Assembly (NCBI GenBank): GCA_035540495.1
Contig: DATLGL010000018.1
Location: forward strand, 1-32,585
Length of the DNA: 32,585 nt
Origin: DASVEG01 sp035540495
GTDB taxonomy: Bacteria > Actinomycetota > Acidimicrobiia > Acidimicrobiales > CADCTF01
Direction: 5' to 3'
Part shown: in pieces, positions 7,162 through 16,123 of the stretch
Layout: each line of letters opens with the position of its first letter
How positions within the stretch are numbered: position 1 is the first letter of the stretch
The notes under the pieces: generated by a model
Databases searched by the model: none
What the model was told of the DNA's origin: nothing
Seen by the model: the letters and a program-made list of their open reading frames with translations, nothing else
Translations under genes and position numbers: made by a program

Positions 7162-9612
7162 TCACAGCGGCGGATCCTCGCCTGCGTCCGCTTCGACCGA
7201 GTCGGCGTCGATCACGATGCCCGCAGTCGAGGTGTCGACCGCGGCCGAGGGTGAGCCTCCGCTGAGCAACGCCTCGAGCTCCTCGACGCTCATGAGCACC
7301 TCTCGGGCCTTCGAGCCGGTCGACGGTCCGACGACGCCCTTGTTCTCGAGCTGGTCCATGATCCGGCCCGCTCGAGCGAACCCGACCTGGAGCTTGCGCT
7401 GCAGCATCGACGTCGAGCCCAGGCTCGATCGCACGACGAGCTCCATCGCCTGGAGCAGCATCGGGTCGTCCTCTTCGTCGACGAGACCGCTCGCCGCGCC
7501 CGGTGCATCGGTGCCCTCGACGCCCTCCACGTACTGCGGCTGGCCCTGGCGGCGCCAGTGGGCGACGACCTTCCGGACCTCCTCCTCCGAGACCCAAGGT
7601 CCCTGGATGCGCCTCGACACCGACGACGAGGCGGTGAGCAGCAGCATGTCGCCCTTGCCGACGAGCCGCTCGGCACCCGGCTGGTCGAGGATGACTCGGG
7701 AGTCGGCCAGAGACGACACCGCGAACGCGAGACGCGACGGGATGTTCGCCTTGATGACGCCGGTGATGACGTCGACGGACGGCCGCTGCGTCGCGATGAC
7801 GAGGTGGATGCCGACGGCGCGTGCCATCTGCGCGAGGCGACAGATCGATTCCTCGACGTCGCGCGCGGCGACCATCATCAGGTCGTTCAGCTCGTCGACG
7901 ACGAGGAGGATGAACGGCAGCCGCGCGTACTGCGGCGCGCCTTCCTCGTCCGACCGCAGCTCGCCACGATCGAACGCCGCGTTGTAGCCGGTGATGTCAC
8001 GGACGCCGACCTCGCTCAGCAGGTCGTACCGCCGCTCCATCTCGTGCACCGCCCACTGGAGCGCGTTCGCGGCCTTCTTCGGGTTCGTCACCACCTGCGT
8101 GAGGAGGTGCGGCACGCCGTTGTACTGGCCGAGCTCGACCCGCTTCGGGTCGATCAGGATCATGCGGACCTGCTCGGGCGTCGACCGCACGAGGATCGAC
8201 GTGATGATCGAGTTGATGCAGCTCGACTTGCCAGCGCCGGTCGCGCCCGCGATGAGGATGTGCGGCGTCGCCGCGAGGTTCTCCAGCACGGGACGCCAGG
8301 CGATGTCGCGCCCCATGGCGACCTCGAGCGGGTGGACCGCTCGTCGCGCCTCCTCGCTCGAGAGGATGTCGCCGAGCGCGACCAGCTGACGCTTCGCGTT
8401 CGGCACCTCGACGCCGATCGCGCTGCGACCCGGGATCGGGGCGAGGATGCGGACATCGGCTGCGGCCATCGCGTAGGCGATGTCCTTGTGGAGCGCGGTG
8501 ACCTTGGCCACCTTGACGCCCGGCCCGAGCTCGAGCTCGTAGCGGGTCACCGTCGGCCCCGTCGTCGCGCCGACGACCCGCGTGTCGACCCCGTGCGCGC
8601 TGAGCGCCTCTTCGAGGGTCCGTCCGGCCGCGTCGATGGCACGGCGATCGATCTCGGTGTTGTTCGACCGCTTCAGCAGCGCGAGCGGAGGGAGCCGCCA
8701 CTGGCTCGGCACCGTCGCGGGGCCGAGGTCGATCGCGAGTTGCTCCCCCGACGCCTGCGGTGCATCGGCGGGTGGCAGCTGGATCTGGATCGACGCCTTC
8801 TTCTCCGCCTTCGCCGGCTTCGTGGGCGCGTCGCCGGCGGCGTCGGCGACGTCGGCGACATCCGCCTCGTCGGTGTCGGACGCCTTCTTGCGCGACTTCG
8901 GGGTGGGGGTCGATGCCGGATGTCGGGCGGTCGCCTCGTCGAGCTCGGTGTTCTTGCCGAGCGTGGTCAGAGACGCGACGGCCTTCGAGATGATCGAGCG
9001 CAAGGCCCGTGCGAGCTCGGCGATCATGTCGGCCGCAGCACGCACCGACGTGCGGGTGAGGATGAGCACCGACAGCGTGAGCAGCGTCGTCAGCACGAGC
9101 GTGGCACCCCACACCGCGAGCAGTCCGCGCAACGGCTCTCCCACGGCCGCGCCGAGGAGACCGCCGGCGCTGCGCAGCTCGTCCCACGCGGCACCCCAGG
9201 GCGGCGAGCCGGCCATGAGGTGGAGCAGCCCGCAGACGCTCACGATCAAGAAGGCGCAACCGATGAGCACGCGACCCGGCTCGGCCCGATTGGTGCCGCG
9301 TACGAGCACGACGCCGAGACCGGCGACGACCGGTGGAACGAGCAGGCGGGCCCATCCGACGAGCGCGCCCGTGCCGTCACGAACCACCGACCCGAACGGC
9401 CCGGTGAGATCTGCGTAGATGCCGAGGGCGGCGAGGATGCCGGCGAGGATCAGGAGCAGTCCCCACACGTCGTCCGACTGCCGGCCGAGGTAGGTCGCGA
9501 ACGTGTCGCGCACCTGCCGCCAGATCGACGGCTTCGGCGCCTTCTTGCGCCCTGACGAGCCCCCGGTCGACCGGGAAGCGGGCTTCTTCGGGCGGGCGCG
9601 CGTCGCAGTCAC
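7162..9612 (-). CDS. ftsK: DNA translocase FtsK/SpoIIIE
   Basis: The 816-residue septal DNA pump clears chromosomes from the division plane. A basic N-terminal segment is followed by about four transmembrane helices (roughly residues 45-190), then an Asp/Lys/Ala-rich linker (about 220-275). The motor domain has the FtsK Walker A GATGAGKSS (about 453-461) and Walker B FILLVVDELNDLMM; the Asn there is less usual than the common Ala. The C-terminal gamma winged helix, with LQRKLQVGFARAGRIMDQLE, reads polar KOPS-like sites. The linker is short for the family. The start is GTG 9612, with a possible TACTGT box 10 nt upstream. Confidence 0.96.
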   Translation of the reverse strand: MTATRARPKKPASRSTGGSSGRKKAPKPSIWRQVRDTFATYLGRQSDDVWGLLLILAGILAALGIYADLTGPFGSVVRDGTGALVGWARLLVPPVVAGLGVVLVRGTNRAEPGRVLIGCAFLIVSVCGLLHLMAGSPPWGAAWDELRSAGGLLGAAVGEPLRGLLAVWGATLVLTTLLTLSVLILTRTSVRAAADMIAELARALRSIISKAVASLTTLGKNTELDEATARHPASTPTPKSRKKASDTDEADVADVADAAGDAPTKPAKAEKKASIQIQLPPADAPQASGEQLAIDLGPATVPSQWRLPPLALLKRSNNTEIDRRAIDAAGRTLEEALSAHGVDTRVVGATTGPTVTRYELELGPGVKVAKVTALHKDIAYAMAAADVRILAPIPGRSAIGVEVPNAKRQLVALGDILSSEEARRAVHPLEVAMGRDIAWRPVLENLAATPHILIAGATGAGKSSCINSIITSILVRSTPEQVRMILIDPKRVELGQYNGVPHLLTQVVTNPKKAANALQWAVHEMERRYDLLSEVGVRDITGYNAAFDRGELRSDEEGAPQYARLPFILLVVDELNDLMMVAARDVEESICRLAQMARAVGIHLVIATQRPSVDVITGVIKANIPSRLAFAVSSLADSRVILDQPGAERLVGKGDMLLLTASSSVSRRIQGPWVSEEEVRKVVAHWRRQGQPQYVEGVEGTDAPGAASGLVDEEDDPMLLQAMELVVRSSLGSTSMLQRKLQVGFARAGRIMDQLENKGVVGPSTGSKAREVLMSVEELEALLSGGSPSAAVDTSTAGIVIDADSVEADAGEDPPL

Positions 9613-9666
9613 AATGTCAACAACAGTAACAGCGCCCCCAGCCCCAGCCGGGGGACGTTTCGTCCG

Positions 9667-10506
9667 TCAGACCATCGTCTGGCCGCCGCTGACGTTCACC
9701 GCTTCCCCGGTGACGTATGCGGCATCGTCGCTCATCAGCCATGCGATCGCAGCGGCGACGTCGTCGGGCGACTGCAGCCGGCGGAGAGGGATCTCGCGAG
9801 CGAGCCATCCCTCGAGCCCGCCGGGGGCCGACGACATGAGGTTGACGAGCATGTTGTCCTTGTTGAGCAGGTTCGTGTCGACGGTTCCGGGACAGACGGC
9901 GTTGACGGTGATCCCGTGTTCGCCCAGCTCCGTCGCCATCGTCTGGGTCAGGAGGATCACACCGGCCTTCGCCGCGCAGTACGCCCCGAGGCCGGCGAAG
10001 GCGCGCTTGCCCGCCTGGCTCGACACGTTCACGATCCGCCCGCCGCTGCCGGCCGCGACCATCCGCTCGGCGCAGGCGCGGCTGACGATCCACGTGCCCT
10101 TGAGGTTGACGTCGACGACGGCGTCCCACTCCTTCTCGGAGATCGAGACGAGCGGCCCCAGGCCCATGCCGAACCCCGCTCCCCCGGCGACGTTCGCCAC
10201 CAGCGAGATCGGCCCGAGCGTGTCGGTCACTTCTGCGACCGCGGCGTGCACCTGATCCCAGTCGGTGACGTCGGCGCGCACCGCGAGGGAGCGGCGGCCG
10301 AGACCTTCGATCTCGGAGACGACCTCGTCGAGCTCGTCGGCCGACGCGGTCTCGTGCGCGAACTCGCGGAACGGCTGGCCGATGTCGAGGCACGCGACGT
10401 GCGCGCCCTCACGGGCCAGCCGGAGCGCGGTCGCGCGCCCGATGCTGCGACGTCGCGCCGCGCCGGTGACCAGCGCGACATTGCCTTCCAGTCCAGCGAG
10501 CGCCAT
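9667..10506 (-). CDS. Short-chain dehydrogenase/reductase (SDR)
   Basis: The 279-residue classical SDR has the Rossmann glycine motif TGAARRRSIG from T14, and an acidic D41 at the end of beta-2, which suggests NAD(H) preference. The structural VNL is near N135, the catalytic S162/S163 is in NVSSQAG, and YCAAK gives Y176 and K180. The C-terminal TGEAVNVSGGQTMV is typical. The substrate is unknown. ATG 10506 is chosen because a TATCCT box lies 8 nt upstream; the longer reading frame to 10875 is antisense to the neighbouring GNAT. It lies 54 nt before ftsK's start, on the opposite side from the GNAT. Confidence 0.9.
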   Translation of the reverse strand: MALAGLEGNVALVTGAARRRSIGRATALRLAREGAHVACLDIGQPFREFAHETASADELDEVVSEIEGLGRRSLAVRADVTDWDQVHAAVAEVTDTLGPISLVANVAGGAGFGMGLGPLVSISEKEWDAVVDVNLKGTWIVSRACAERMVAAGSGGRIVNVSSQAGKRAFAGLGAYCAAKAGVILLTQTMATELGEHGITVNAVCPGTVDTNLLNKDNMLVNLMSSAPGGLEGWLAREIPLRRLQSPDDVAAAIAWLMSDDAAYVTGEAVNVSGGQTMV

Positions 10507-10514
10507 GGGGCGGC

Positions 10515-10520
10515 AGGATA
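10515..10520 (-). promoter_or_regulatory. Putative leaderless promoter of the SDR gene
   Basis: TATCCT on the minus strand ends 8 nt before ATG 10506, inside the 19-nt gap to the divergent GNAT start. Confidence 0.45.
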
Positions 10521-10525
10521 CGCAG

Positions 10526-11047
10526 ATGGCGATTCGTGAGGCGCGGGTCGACGACCGCAACGCGATCCTGGAGCTCGTGCGGGCAGCGTTCTCGACCGAA
10601 GGCCGCGACGGGCAGGACGAGGTCGACATCGTCGTTGGCACGTGGAACCGCGCCGCGTCGCCGGCAGGCATGGATCTCGTCGCCATCGAAGACGACGCGG
10701 TCGTCGGGCACGTGCTGGCGTCGGTGGGCGAGGCCGACGGCCGGCCGGTGCTGGGGATCGCGCCGCTCGCGGTCGCCCCGGCCCACCAGGGCGCAGGAGT
10801 CGGGTCGGCCCTCATGCGCGAGCTCATCGCGCGCGCCGACGCTGCCGGCGAACCGATGCTCGTCCTCCTCGGCAATCCCGCCTACTACGGGAGGTTCGGC
10901 TTCGAGCCGGCGTCGGCGCACGGCCTCGTGTACCCGCCCGTCGGCCCCGACAGCCCGTACTTCCAGGTCCGCCGGCTGACCAACGACGACCCGACGATCG
11001 AGGGCGACTACCTCTACTGCTGGGAGCTTCCGGTCACACTTCCATGA
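10526..11047 (+). CDS. GNAT-family N-acetyltransferase
   Basis: The 173-residue protein has a GNAT core: DLVAIEDDAVVGHVL (beta 2-3), LAVAPAHQGAGVGSALM (motif A, with the Q-G-A-G-V-G acetyl-CoA loop) and NPAYYGRFGFEPAS (motif B). It resembles the YhbS-like 'predicted N-acetyltransferase' group. ATG 10526 gives the usual N-terminus; an in-frame ATG at 10505 would add seven residues and overlap the SDR start codon as CATG. Its end overlaps the RNase J gene by 14 nt. Confidence 0.88.
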   Translation: MAIREARVDDRNAILELVRAAFSTEGRDGQDEVDIVVGTWNRAASPAGMDLVAIEDDAVVGHVLASVGEADGRPVLGIAPLAVAPAHQGAGVGSALMRELIARADAAGEPMLVLLGNPAYYGRFGFEPASAHGLVYPPVGPDSPYFQVRRLTNDDPTIEGDYLYCWELPVTLP

Positions 11048-12698
11048 CGACGGGGACGATCATCGGGCGCCGGCGAGTGCGCTCGTTCACGAACGACCCT
11101 GCCGCCTTGCGGACGTGTCGCCGCAGCGTGTCGGGGTCGAGCGCGTCCTCGTCGAAGGCTTCCTTGATCCCGTCGCGAACCCGCTCCGCCGCTTCCTCGA
11201 GGAGGTCCTCCGCCTCCGGGGCGTAGATCCACCCACGGGTCACGATCTCGGGACCGGTGACGATCGCGCGGTTCTGCACGTCGATGGTCACGATCACGAC
11301 GACGACCCCTTCCTCCGCGAGGACACGGCGGTCGCGGAGGACGCCGTGGCCGACATCGCCGATGCCGCTGCCGTCGACGTAGAGGTATCCCGCGGGCACC
11401 TGACCCGCGAACTCGATGCCGTCGTCACGCAGCTCGACGACGTCGCCGTCTTCTGCCAGCAGCACGTTGTCTCCGCGCACGCCCATGTCGATCGCGAGAC
11501 GTGCGTGATGGGTGAGGTGGCGGAACTCGCCGTGCACCGGGACGAAGAACTCCGGCTTCGCGATGCCGAGCAGTGTCTTCATCTCGCCCCGCTGCGCGTG
11601 ACCCGTCACGTGAACCTCGGCGACGCCGGAGTGCACGACGTCGGCGCCGAGGCGGTGCAACCCGTCGATCACCTTGGACACTGCGGTCTCGTTGCCGGGG
11701 ATGGCGTGCGAGCTGAGGATGACGACGTCGTCCGCCCCCACCTTGAGCCACTTGTTCTCGCCCGCTGCCATGAGCGCGAGGGCCGACATCGGCTCGCCCT
11801 GCGAGCCGGTCGAGATGACGCACACCTCCGACGGGCGGAACCGGTCGACCTGTTCGATGTCGACGATGCGCTCCTCGGGGATGTCGATCAGCCCCATCTT
11901 CCGGGCCAGCGCGACGTTCTTGCCCATCGACCGTCCGAGCGTCGCAACGGTGCGCCCGGTCGCCAGCGCCACCTCGGCGATCTGCTGGATGCGATGCAGA
12001 TGGGAGGCGAAGCAGGTGACGATCACCCGCTTGCCTTCGGCGCGAAGGAAGAGGTCGCGCAGCACCTTGCCGACCTCACGCTCGCTCTTTGCGTAACCAT
12101 CCTCCTCGGCGTTGGTCGAGTCGGCGAGCAGCAGGCGGATGCCCTCCGTGTTCGCGATCGCGCCGATGCGCCCCAGGTCGGTCGTGCGCTGATCGACGGG
12201 AGTGAGGTCGATCTTCCAGTCGCCGGAGTGGAGGATGACGCCCTGGGGTGTGCGGATCGCGAGCGCGAAGCCGCACGGCACCGAATGGGCGACGGGGATG
12301 AACTCCACGTCGAAGGGACCGATCTGGCGGCGTTCGCCGTCGGCGACGACGTTGAGCGACGTGCGGTCGAGAAGGCCCGCCTCTTCGATGCGGCTGGAGG
12401 CGAGGCCGAGGGTGAGCTCGCTGCCGAAGATCGGGAACGACAGCTCGCGCAGCAGGTACGACAGCGCGCCGACGTGATCTTCGTGACCGTGGGTCAGCAC
12501 GGCGCCTTCGATCCGATCCGCGTTGTCGCGCAGGTAGGTGAAGTCCGGCAGCACGAGGTCGATGCCGGGCATGTCGGCGTCGGGGAACATCAGCCCGCAG
12601 TCGAGGAGCAGGAGGCGCCCGCCGACCTCGACGACCGCGCAGTTGCGACCGATCTCGCCGAGCCCGCCGAGGAAGGCGATCCGGACGGGATCAGCCAC
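11034..12698 (-). CDS. rnj: Ribonuclease J
   Basis: The 554-residue metallo-beta-lactamase/beta-CASP nuclease acts as 5'-3' exonuclease and endonuclease in mRNA decay and rRNA maturation. The zinc motif HGHEDH covers residues 70-75. DADMPGIDLVLPDFTYL, HSGDWKID, the beta-CASP STGSQGEP and a late VHGEFRHL are all typical. The length is normal. GTG 12698 overlaps the dapA stop by 8 nt, reproducing the dapA-rnj pairing conserved in Mycobacterium and Streptomyces. Its end overlaps the convergent GNAT by 14 nt. Confidence 0.95.
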   Translation of the reverse strand: MADPVRIAFLGGLGEIGRNCAVVEVGGRLLLLDCGLMFPDADMPGIDLVLPDFTYLRDNADRIEGAVLTHGHEDHVGALSYLLRELSFPIFGSELTLGLASSRIEEAGLLDRTSLNVVADGERRQIGPFDVEFIPVAHSVPCGFALAIRTPQGVILHSGDWKIDLTPVDQRTTDLGRIGAIANTEGIRLLLADSTNAEEDGYAKSEREVGKVLRDLFLRAEGKRVIVTCFASHLHRIQQIAEVALATGRTVATLGRSMGKNVALARKMGLIDIPEERIVDIEQVDRFRPSEVCVISTGSQGEPMSALALMAAGENKWLKVGADDVVILSSHAIPGNETAVSKVIDGLHRLGADVVHSGVAEVHVTGHAQRGEMKTLLGIAKPEFFVPVHGEFRHLTHHARLAIDMGVRGDNVLLAEDGDVVELRDDGIEFAGQVPAGYLYVDGSGIGDVGHGVLRDRRVLAEEGVVVVIVTIDVQNRAIVTGPEIVTRGWIYAPEAEDLLEEAAERVRDGIKEAFDEDALDPDTLRRHVRKAAGSFVNERTRRRPMIVPVVMEV

Positions 12699-13584
12699 GC
12701 GTCAGGCCGAGCTCGCTGATGATGGCCCTGGCCGCTTCCGCCAGCGCTTCGCCGTCAGACTCGACGTGCGGCGGTCGCAGGTGCCCCGCCGGGAGGCCGA
12801 GCTCGCGCATCATCCGCTTCGCGGGAACCGGGTACGGGTTGGCATCGCTGGTTTCGTACGCGAACGTCGACATGAGCCGGCGGTTCGCTGCTCGGGCGGC
12901 CGCGACGTCGCCCCGCTCGAACGCTTCGATCATCTCGAGGAACACCTGCCCGGCCCAATGCGTCGCGACGCCGACCACGCCGACGGCTCCGACCGCCAGC
13001 AGCGGCAGCGTCATCGCGTCGTCACCGCTGTAGACCTCGAACCCTTCGGGAGCGTCGCTGAGGAAGCGCGCCGTCGCGGACGGATCACCGGCCGCGTCCT
13101 TCAGGGCGACGATGTTGTCGACCTCCGACGCCAGCCGCACCAACGTGGCGTGCTCGATCTTCCGCCCGGTGCGGCCGGGGATGTCGTACATCATCACCGG
13201 CAACGACGTCGCCGAGGCGACGGCGCGGAAGTGCGACTCGATGCCGGCTTGGGACGGGCGCACGTAGTAAGGCGTGACGACGAGGATCCCGTCGACGCCC
13301 GCGGCCTCGGCCTGCTTCGTGAGCTCGATCGAGTGATGCGTGTCGTAGGTGCCGGCGCCCGCGACGACGGGAACGGAGACCGCGCCGGCGATCGCTCGCC
13401 ACAGCGACACCTTCTCGTCGTCGGTGAGGACGGCCGCCTCACCCGTCGTGCCCGTCACGACGAGGCCCTCGCTGCCGTGCTGCGTGAGCCACTGCGCGAG
13501 CGTGACGGCACCGTCGACGTCGACCCGTCCCTGCTCGTCGTACGGCGTGATCATCGCGGTGGCGACTCGCCCGAACCTCGGCAT
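12691..13584 (-). CDS. dapA: 4-hydroxy-tetrahydrodipicolinate synthase DapA
   Basis: The 297-residue TIM-barrel lyase condenses pyruvate with aspartate semialdehyde for lysine and meso-diaminopimelate. The Schiff-base Lys162 lies in IVALKDAAGD. Tyr134 is in MMYDIPGRTG, and the substrate loop VTGTTGEAA is at 43-51. MPRFGRVATAMITPY sets ATG 13584, whose first base overlaps the upstream stop (TGATG). It is co-transcribed with rnj downstream and a helix-turn-helix protein upstream. Confidence 0.95.
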   Translation of the reverse strand: MPRFGRVATAMITPYDEQGRVDVDGAVTLAQWLTQHGSEGLVVTGTTGEAAVLTDDEKVSLWRAIAGAVSVPVVAGAGTYDTHHSIELTKQAEAAGVDGILVVTPYYVRPSQAGIESHFRAVASATSLPVMMYDIPGRTGRKIEHATLVRLASEVDNIVALKDAAGDPSATARFLSDAPEGFEVYSGDDAMTLPLLAVGAVGVVGVATHWAGQVFLEMIEAFERGDVAAARAANRRLMSTFAYETSDANPYPVPAKRMMRELGLPAGHLRPPHVESDGEALAEAARAIISELGLTRG

Positions 13585-14207
13585 CAGTGGTCGGTCCCTT
13601 TCGAACGTTCGATCCCCAGCGTGGCAAGGAGATCCTCGTGCAATTCGAACCACACCGTGTGGTACGAGTCGATCATCGGCTTGGTGAACCAGTCGCCGTC
13701 GCCCGCCTCGACGCGGGCACGCGCGTCGGCGAGGCGCCGGCCGTAGTCACCGAACCGGGCCAGCGCCTTCGCAAGATCGTTGCAGACCGGCTGGATGACG
13801 TCGTCGACCGAGCCGAGCCGCGACACGACACGAGCGTCGTAGTCCGCGTCCGCGTGATCGTTCGGCACGCCGTTGCGGAGCTGCCACGCCGTGCACACCT
13901 CGAGCAGGTCGGTGTTCACGGAGAGGAACGTGGCGTACGACGCCTCGATGAGCTGACGCGTGCCGGCCGCGTCGAGCTCGGCGCGAATCAGCTCGCGATG
14001 GCGCTGGCGACCCGCGGCCGTGATCGACCACCCGGTGACCCGCCCGTCGCGGTGCGTGACCAGCTTCTCCTCCGCCGCCGCGGCGAGCGCGCGTTCTGCG
14101 TCGGAGAGCTCCAACCCCGTCAGCGCCGCCACCGCAGCGACGTCTGCGAAGCCCTTCAGTCGCAGCGCATGGAGCGCCAAGAACGCAGGATCGGACGCCG
14201 TTGCCAC
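13584..14207 (-). CDS. Winged-helix DNA-binding-like protein upstream of dapA
   Basis: The protein has 207 residues from GTG 14207, selected by a TATCGT box exactly 7 nt before it. The longer reading frame to 14294 would run through that promoter and the hairpin behind it. The first 80 residues look like a MarR/wHTH domain (VAAVAALTGLELSDAERALAA, then a HRDGRVTGWSITAAGRQ wing). The C-terminal half is unfamiliar, with EVCTAWQLRNGVPNDHAD and a late DSYHTVWFELHEDLL, and may sense a ligand or a partner. It is coupled to dapA by a 1-nt overlap. It could regulate the dapA-rnj unit, but no operator is proven. Confidence 0.65.
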   Translation of the reverse strand: MATASDPAFLALHALRLKGFADVAAVAALTGLELSDAERALAAAAEEKLVTHRDGRVTGWSITAAGRQRHRELIRAELDAAGTRQLIEASYATFLSVNTDLLEVCTAWQLRNGVPNDHADADYDARVVSRLGSVDDVIQPVCNDLAKALARFGDYGRRLADARARVEAGDGDWFTKPMIDSYHTVWFELHEDLLATLGIERSKGTDH

Positions 14208-14214
14208 GCCGAGC

Positions 14215-14220
14215 ACGATA
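14215..14220 (-). promoter_or_regulatory. Leaderless promoter of the wHTH-dapA-rnj operon
   Basis: TATCGT on the minus strand followed by 7 nt and GTG 14207 matches the leaderless pattern. It fixes the start of the first gene of the operon. Confidence 0.55.
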
Positions 14221-14256
14221 CCGGCGCGTGCGGCAGCAACCCCGACGAGAACGCGA

Positions 14257-14289
14257 GAGAGCCGCCCGTGGGGGGACCGGGCGGCTCTC
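14257..14289 (-). terminator. Hairpin terminator after the diiron-protein operon
   Basis: Bases 14257-14268 and 14278-14289 form a perfect 12-bp GC-rich stem with a 9-nt loop. It stands between the end of the ferritin-like gene (14348) and the promoter of the wHTH-dapA-rnj operon, so it insulates the two units. There is no long U tract. Confidence 0.7.
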
Positions 14290-14347
14290 GTCACGAACGA
14301 CGCAAGGGTGGGGGGAGACCGCTTGCGCCGGCGTCAGCAGGTGCGGA

Positions 14348-15490
14348 CTAGGCGCCCCGCTGCGATGTGATCTCGCCTTCGGCGAGCTGGAACATCTCGT
14401 ACTCCTCACCGGTGTCGGCCCAGTCCTCGAACTGGATGACACCGAGCTCCTGGAACTTCGTCCGCAGCCAGCCATCGGCCGCATCGAGCAGACCGAGCTT
14501 CTTGCAGTTCGGGACGATCTTCGAGAAGAGCATCGCCTGGAACATCGCCCGCTCCGGGGCCTGCATGACGAGAGGCACCGCGACCTTGGGATCGATGCCC
14601 ATGCGGTCGAAGACCTCCTGCTGCAGGAAGCGGTCGCGCATGCGGACGGCGGCCTCGAATGCGAACTCCTGGCGCTCACGAAGCTCCGCGGCCGTCAGCT
14701 CGGTGTAGTACTCCTGCAGCGACAGCACGCCGAAGGCGACGTGGCGGGCCTCGTCGCTCATGACGTACTTGAGGAGCTGCTTGAGGAGCGGCTCGGTCGT
14801 GAGCTGCTGGATGAAGCCGAAGGCGGCGAGGGCGAGACCCTCGACCATGATCTGCATGCCGAGGTAGGTCATGTCCCACCGGCTGTCGTTGATGATGTCG
14901 TCGAGCAGCATCTTGAGGTGGGCGTTCACGGGATAGTGACCGCTCAGCTTCGTGTCGAGGTACTTGGCGAAGACCTCGACGTGGCGCGCTTCGTCCATCA
15001 CCTGGGTCGATGCGTAGTACTTCGCGTCGATCCACGGCACCGTCTCGACGATCTTCGCGGTGCAGATCAGCGCGCCCTGCTCGCCGTGCATGAACTGCGA
15101 CAGCGTCCAGTTCTGGCTCTCGATCCCGAACTGCACCCACTCCTTGTCGCTCCACTTGGCGAAGGGGGTGCCGGTGACGTCCATGTTCGGGTTGACGTTG
15201 TTGCCGGCGTTCGCGAGCACGACCTGCTCCTGATCGACCTCGGTGTCCCAGGGAAGATCGGTCTCGCCGTTCCACATGCTGTTCTTCGCCTTCTCGTAGA
15301 GGCGGTTCAGCTTCGGACGGGCGCCCTTCTCGTAGTCCCACGTGAAGATGGCGTCGGCGTTGTCCTTCACCGTCGAGATCACGGCGTCGCGCTCGGTGTT
15401 GGTGATCGAGAGGATCGCCTCGAGGTCGTTGATGTCTTCACGGCCGATGAGGTCGAAGTTCGACGTCATGCCGTTGTCGGTGGTGGTCAT
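14348..15490 (-). CDS. Ferritin-like carboxylate-bridged diiron protein (oxygenase/oxidase-like)
   Basis: The 380-residue, mostly helical protein has a complete diiron ligand set: E137, E167-x-x-H170 (DEARH), E217 and E247-x-x-H250 (a second DEARH). The spacing E-29-E in both halves is the four-helix pattern of R2-like proteins, fatty acyl desaturases and AurF-type N-oxygenases. It would use O2 and two irons for oxidation, desaturation or N-oxygenation of an unknown, perhaps acyl, substrate. ATG 15490 overlaps the stop of the upstream TetR gene (ATGA) and is therefore chosen over the long upstream frame. The base use is like its neighbours. Confidence 0.85.
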   Translation of the reverse strand: MTTTDNGMTSNFDLIGREDINDLEAILSITNTERDAVISTVKDNADAIFTWDYEKGARPKLNRLYEKAKNSMWNGETDLPWDTEVDQEQVVLANAGNNVNPNMDVTGTPFAKWSDKEWVQFGIESQNWTLSQFMHGEQGALICTAKIVETVPWIDAKYYASTQVMDEARHVEVFAKYLDTKLSGHYPVNAHLKMLLDDIINDSRWDMTYLGMQIMVEGLALAAFGFIQQLTTEPLLKQLLKYVMSDEARHVAFGVLSLQEYYTELTAAELRERQEFAFEAAVRMRDRFLQQEVFDRMGIDPKVAVPLVMQAPERAMFQAMLFSKIVPNCKKLGLLDAADGWLRTKFQELGVIQFEDWADTGEEYEMFQLAEGEITSQRGA

Positions 15491-16119
15491 TTGGCGGGAG
15501 CTCCCTGCAAGTTGGCGATGCCCGGGAGGACGAACGTCTTCACGAGCGTGCGGACGGCAGCCTCGTCGGCGGTGCTCACACCGGGGGCGGGGCTGAGGGT
15601 GTAGCTGAGGGTGATGCGGGCGACCCACTCGGCGACCCGCTCAGCGGCCGAGAGATCGGAGTCGAGGAATCGGGCGAGAAGTGGCGCGCCCACCGCGCGC
15701 ACCACGACCAGCAGCTCGTCGAGCTGGGAGAAGGCGAACCGCGGCAGCACGAGCTCGGGCTCGTTCGCCAGCAGGTACTGGAGGGCGGCGTGATCTGCGA
15801 TCGTGCGGCCCGTCTCGGTGATCGCCGCGACCAAGGCGTCCTCGAGTGTGTCGGCGGCCTCGACCGTGGCGCGGATGCGGTCGAGCAGGCGGTGCACCTC
15901 GACGTGCAGCACGGTCGACAGCAGCGCGTCCTTCCCGCCGGGGAACGACCGGTAGACGGTGGCCCGGCTGACGCGAGCCTCACGGGCGACGTCGTCGAGG
16001 CTGGTCTTGGCCACTCCCCAACGAGCGATGCAGCGCAGGGTCGCATCGAGGAGATGCGAGGACGGGCCCCCAGCGGTGTCGTCGCCATCCGGCTGGCGAT
16101 GCGATATGACGGCGGTCAC
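15487..16119 (-). CDS. TetR-family regulator, coupled to the diiron gene
   Basis: The 210-residue protein has a TetR helix-turn-helix near residues 40-70 (TSLDDVAREARVSRATVYR, then SFPGGKDALL) and a helical ligand-binding C-terminus. GTG 16119 is preferred: the longer frame begins with a TTG inside the promoter, whereas this GTG is 9 nt from the -10 box. An 8-bp inverted repeat overlaps its own promoter, so it probably represses itself and the diiron gene, to which it is fused by a 4-nt ATGA overlap. The inducer is unknown, possibly the diiron enzyme's substrate. Confidence 0.88.
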   Translation of the reverse strand: MTAVISHRQPDGDDTAGGPSSHLLDATLRCIARWGVAKTSLDDVAREARVSRATVYRSFPGGKDALLSTVLHVEVHRLLDRIRATVEAADTLEDALVAAITETGRTIADHAALQYLLANEPELVLPRFAFSQLDELLVVVRAVGAPLLARFLDSDLSAAERVAEWVARITLSYTLSPAPGVSTADEAAVRTLVKTFVLPGIANLQGAPAK

Positions 16120-16123
16120 TGAC

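Noticed and set aside
7558..9555. 665-codon plus-strand open frame opposite ftsK
   Set aside because: It is a shadow of ftsK: low-complexity Arg/Asp/Val protein with no motifs.
14208..14294. Longer N-terminus of the wHTH protein starting at 14294
   Set aside because: It would read through a 12-bp terminator stem and the TATCGT promoter. GTG 14207 is correctly placed after that box.
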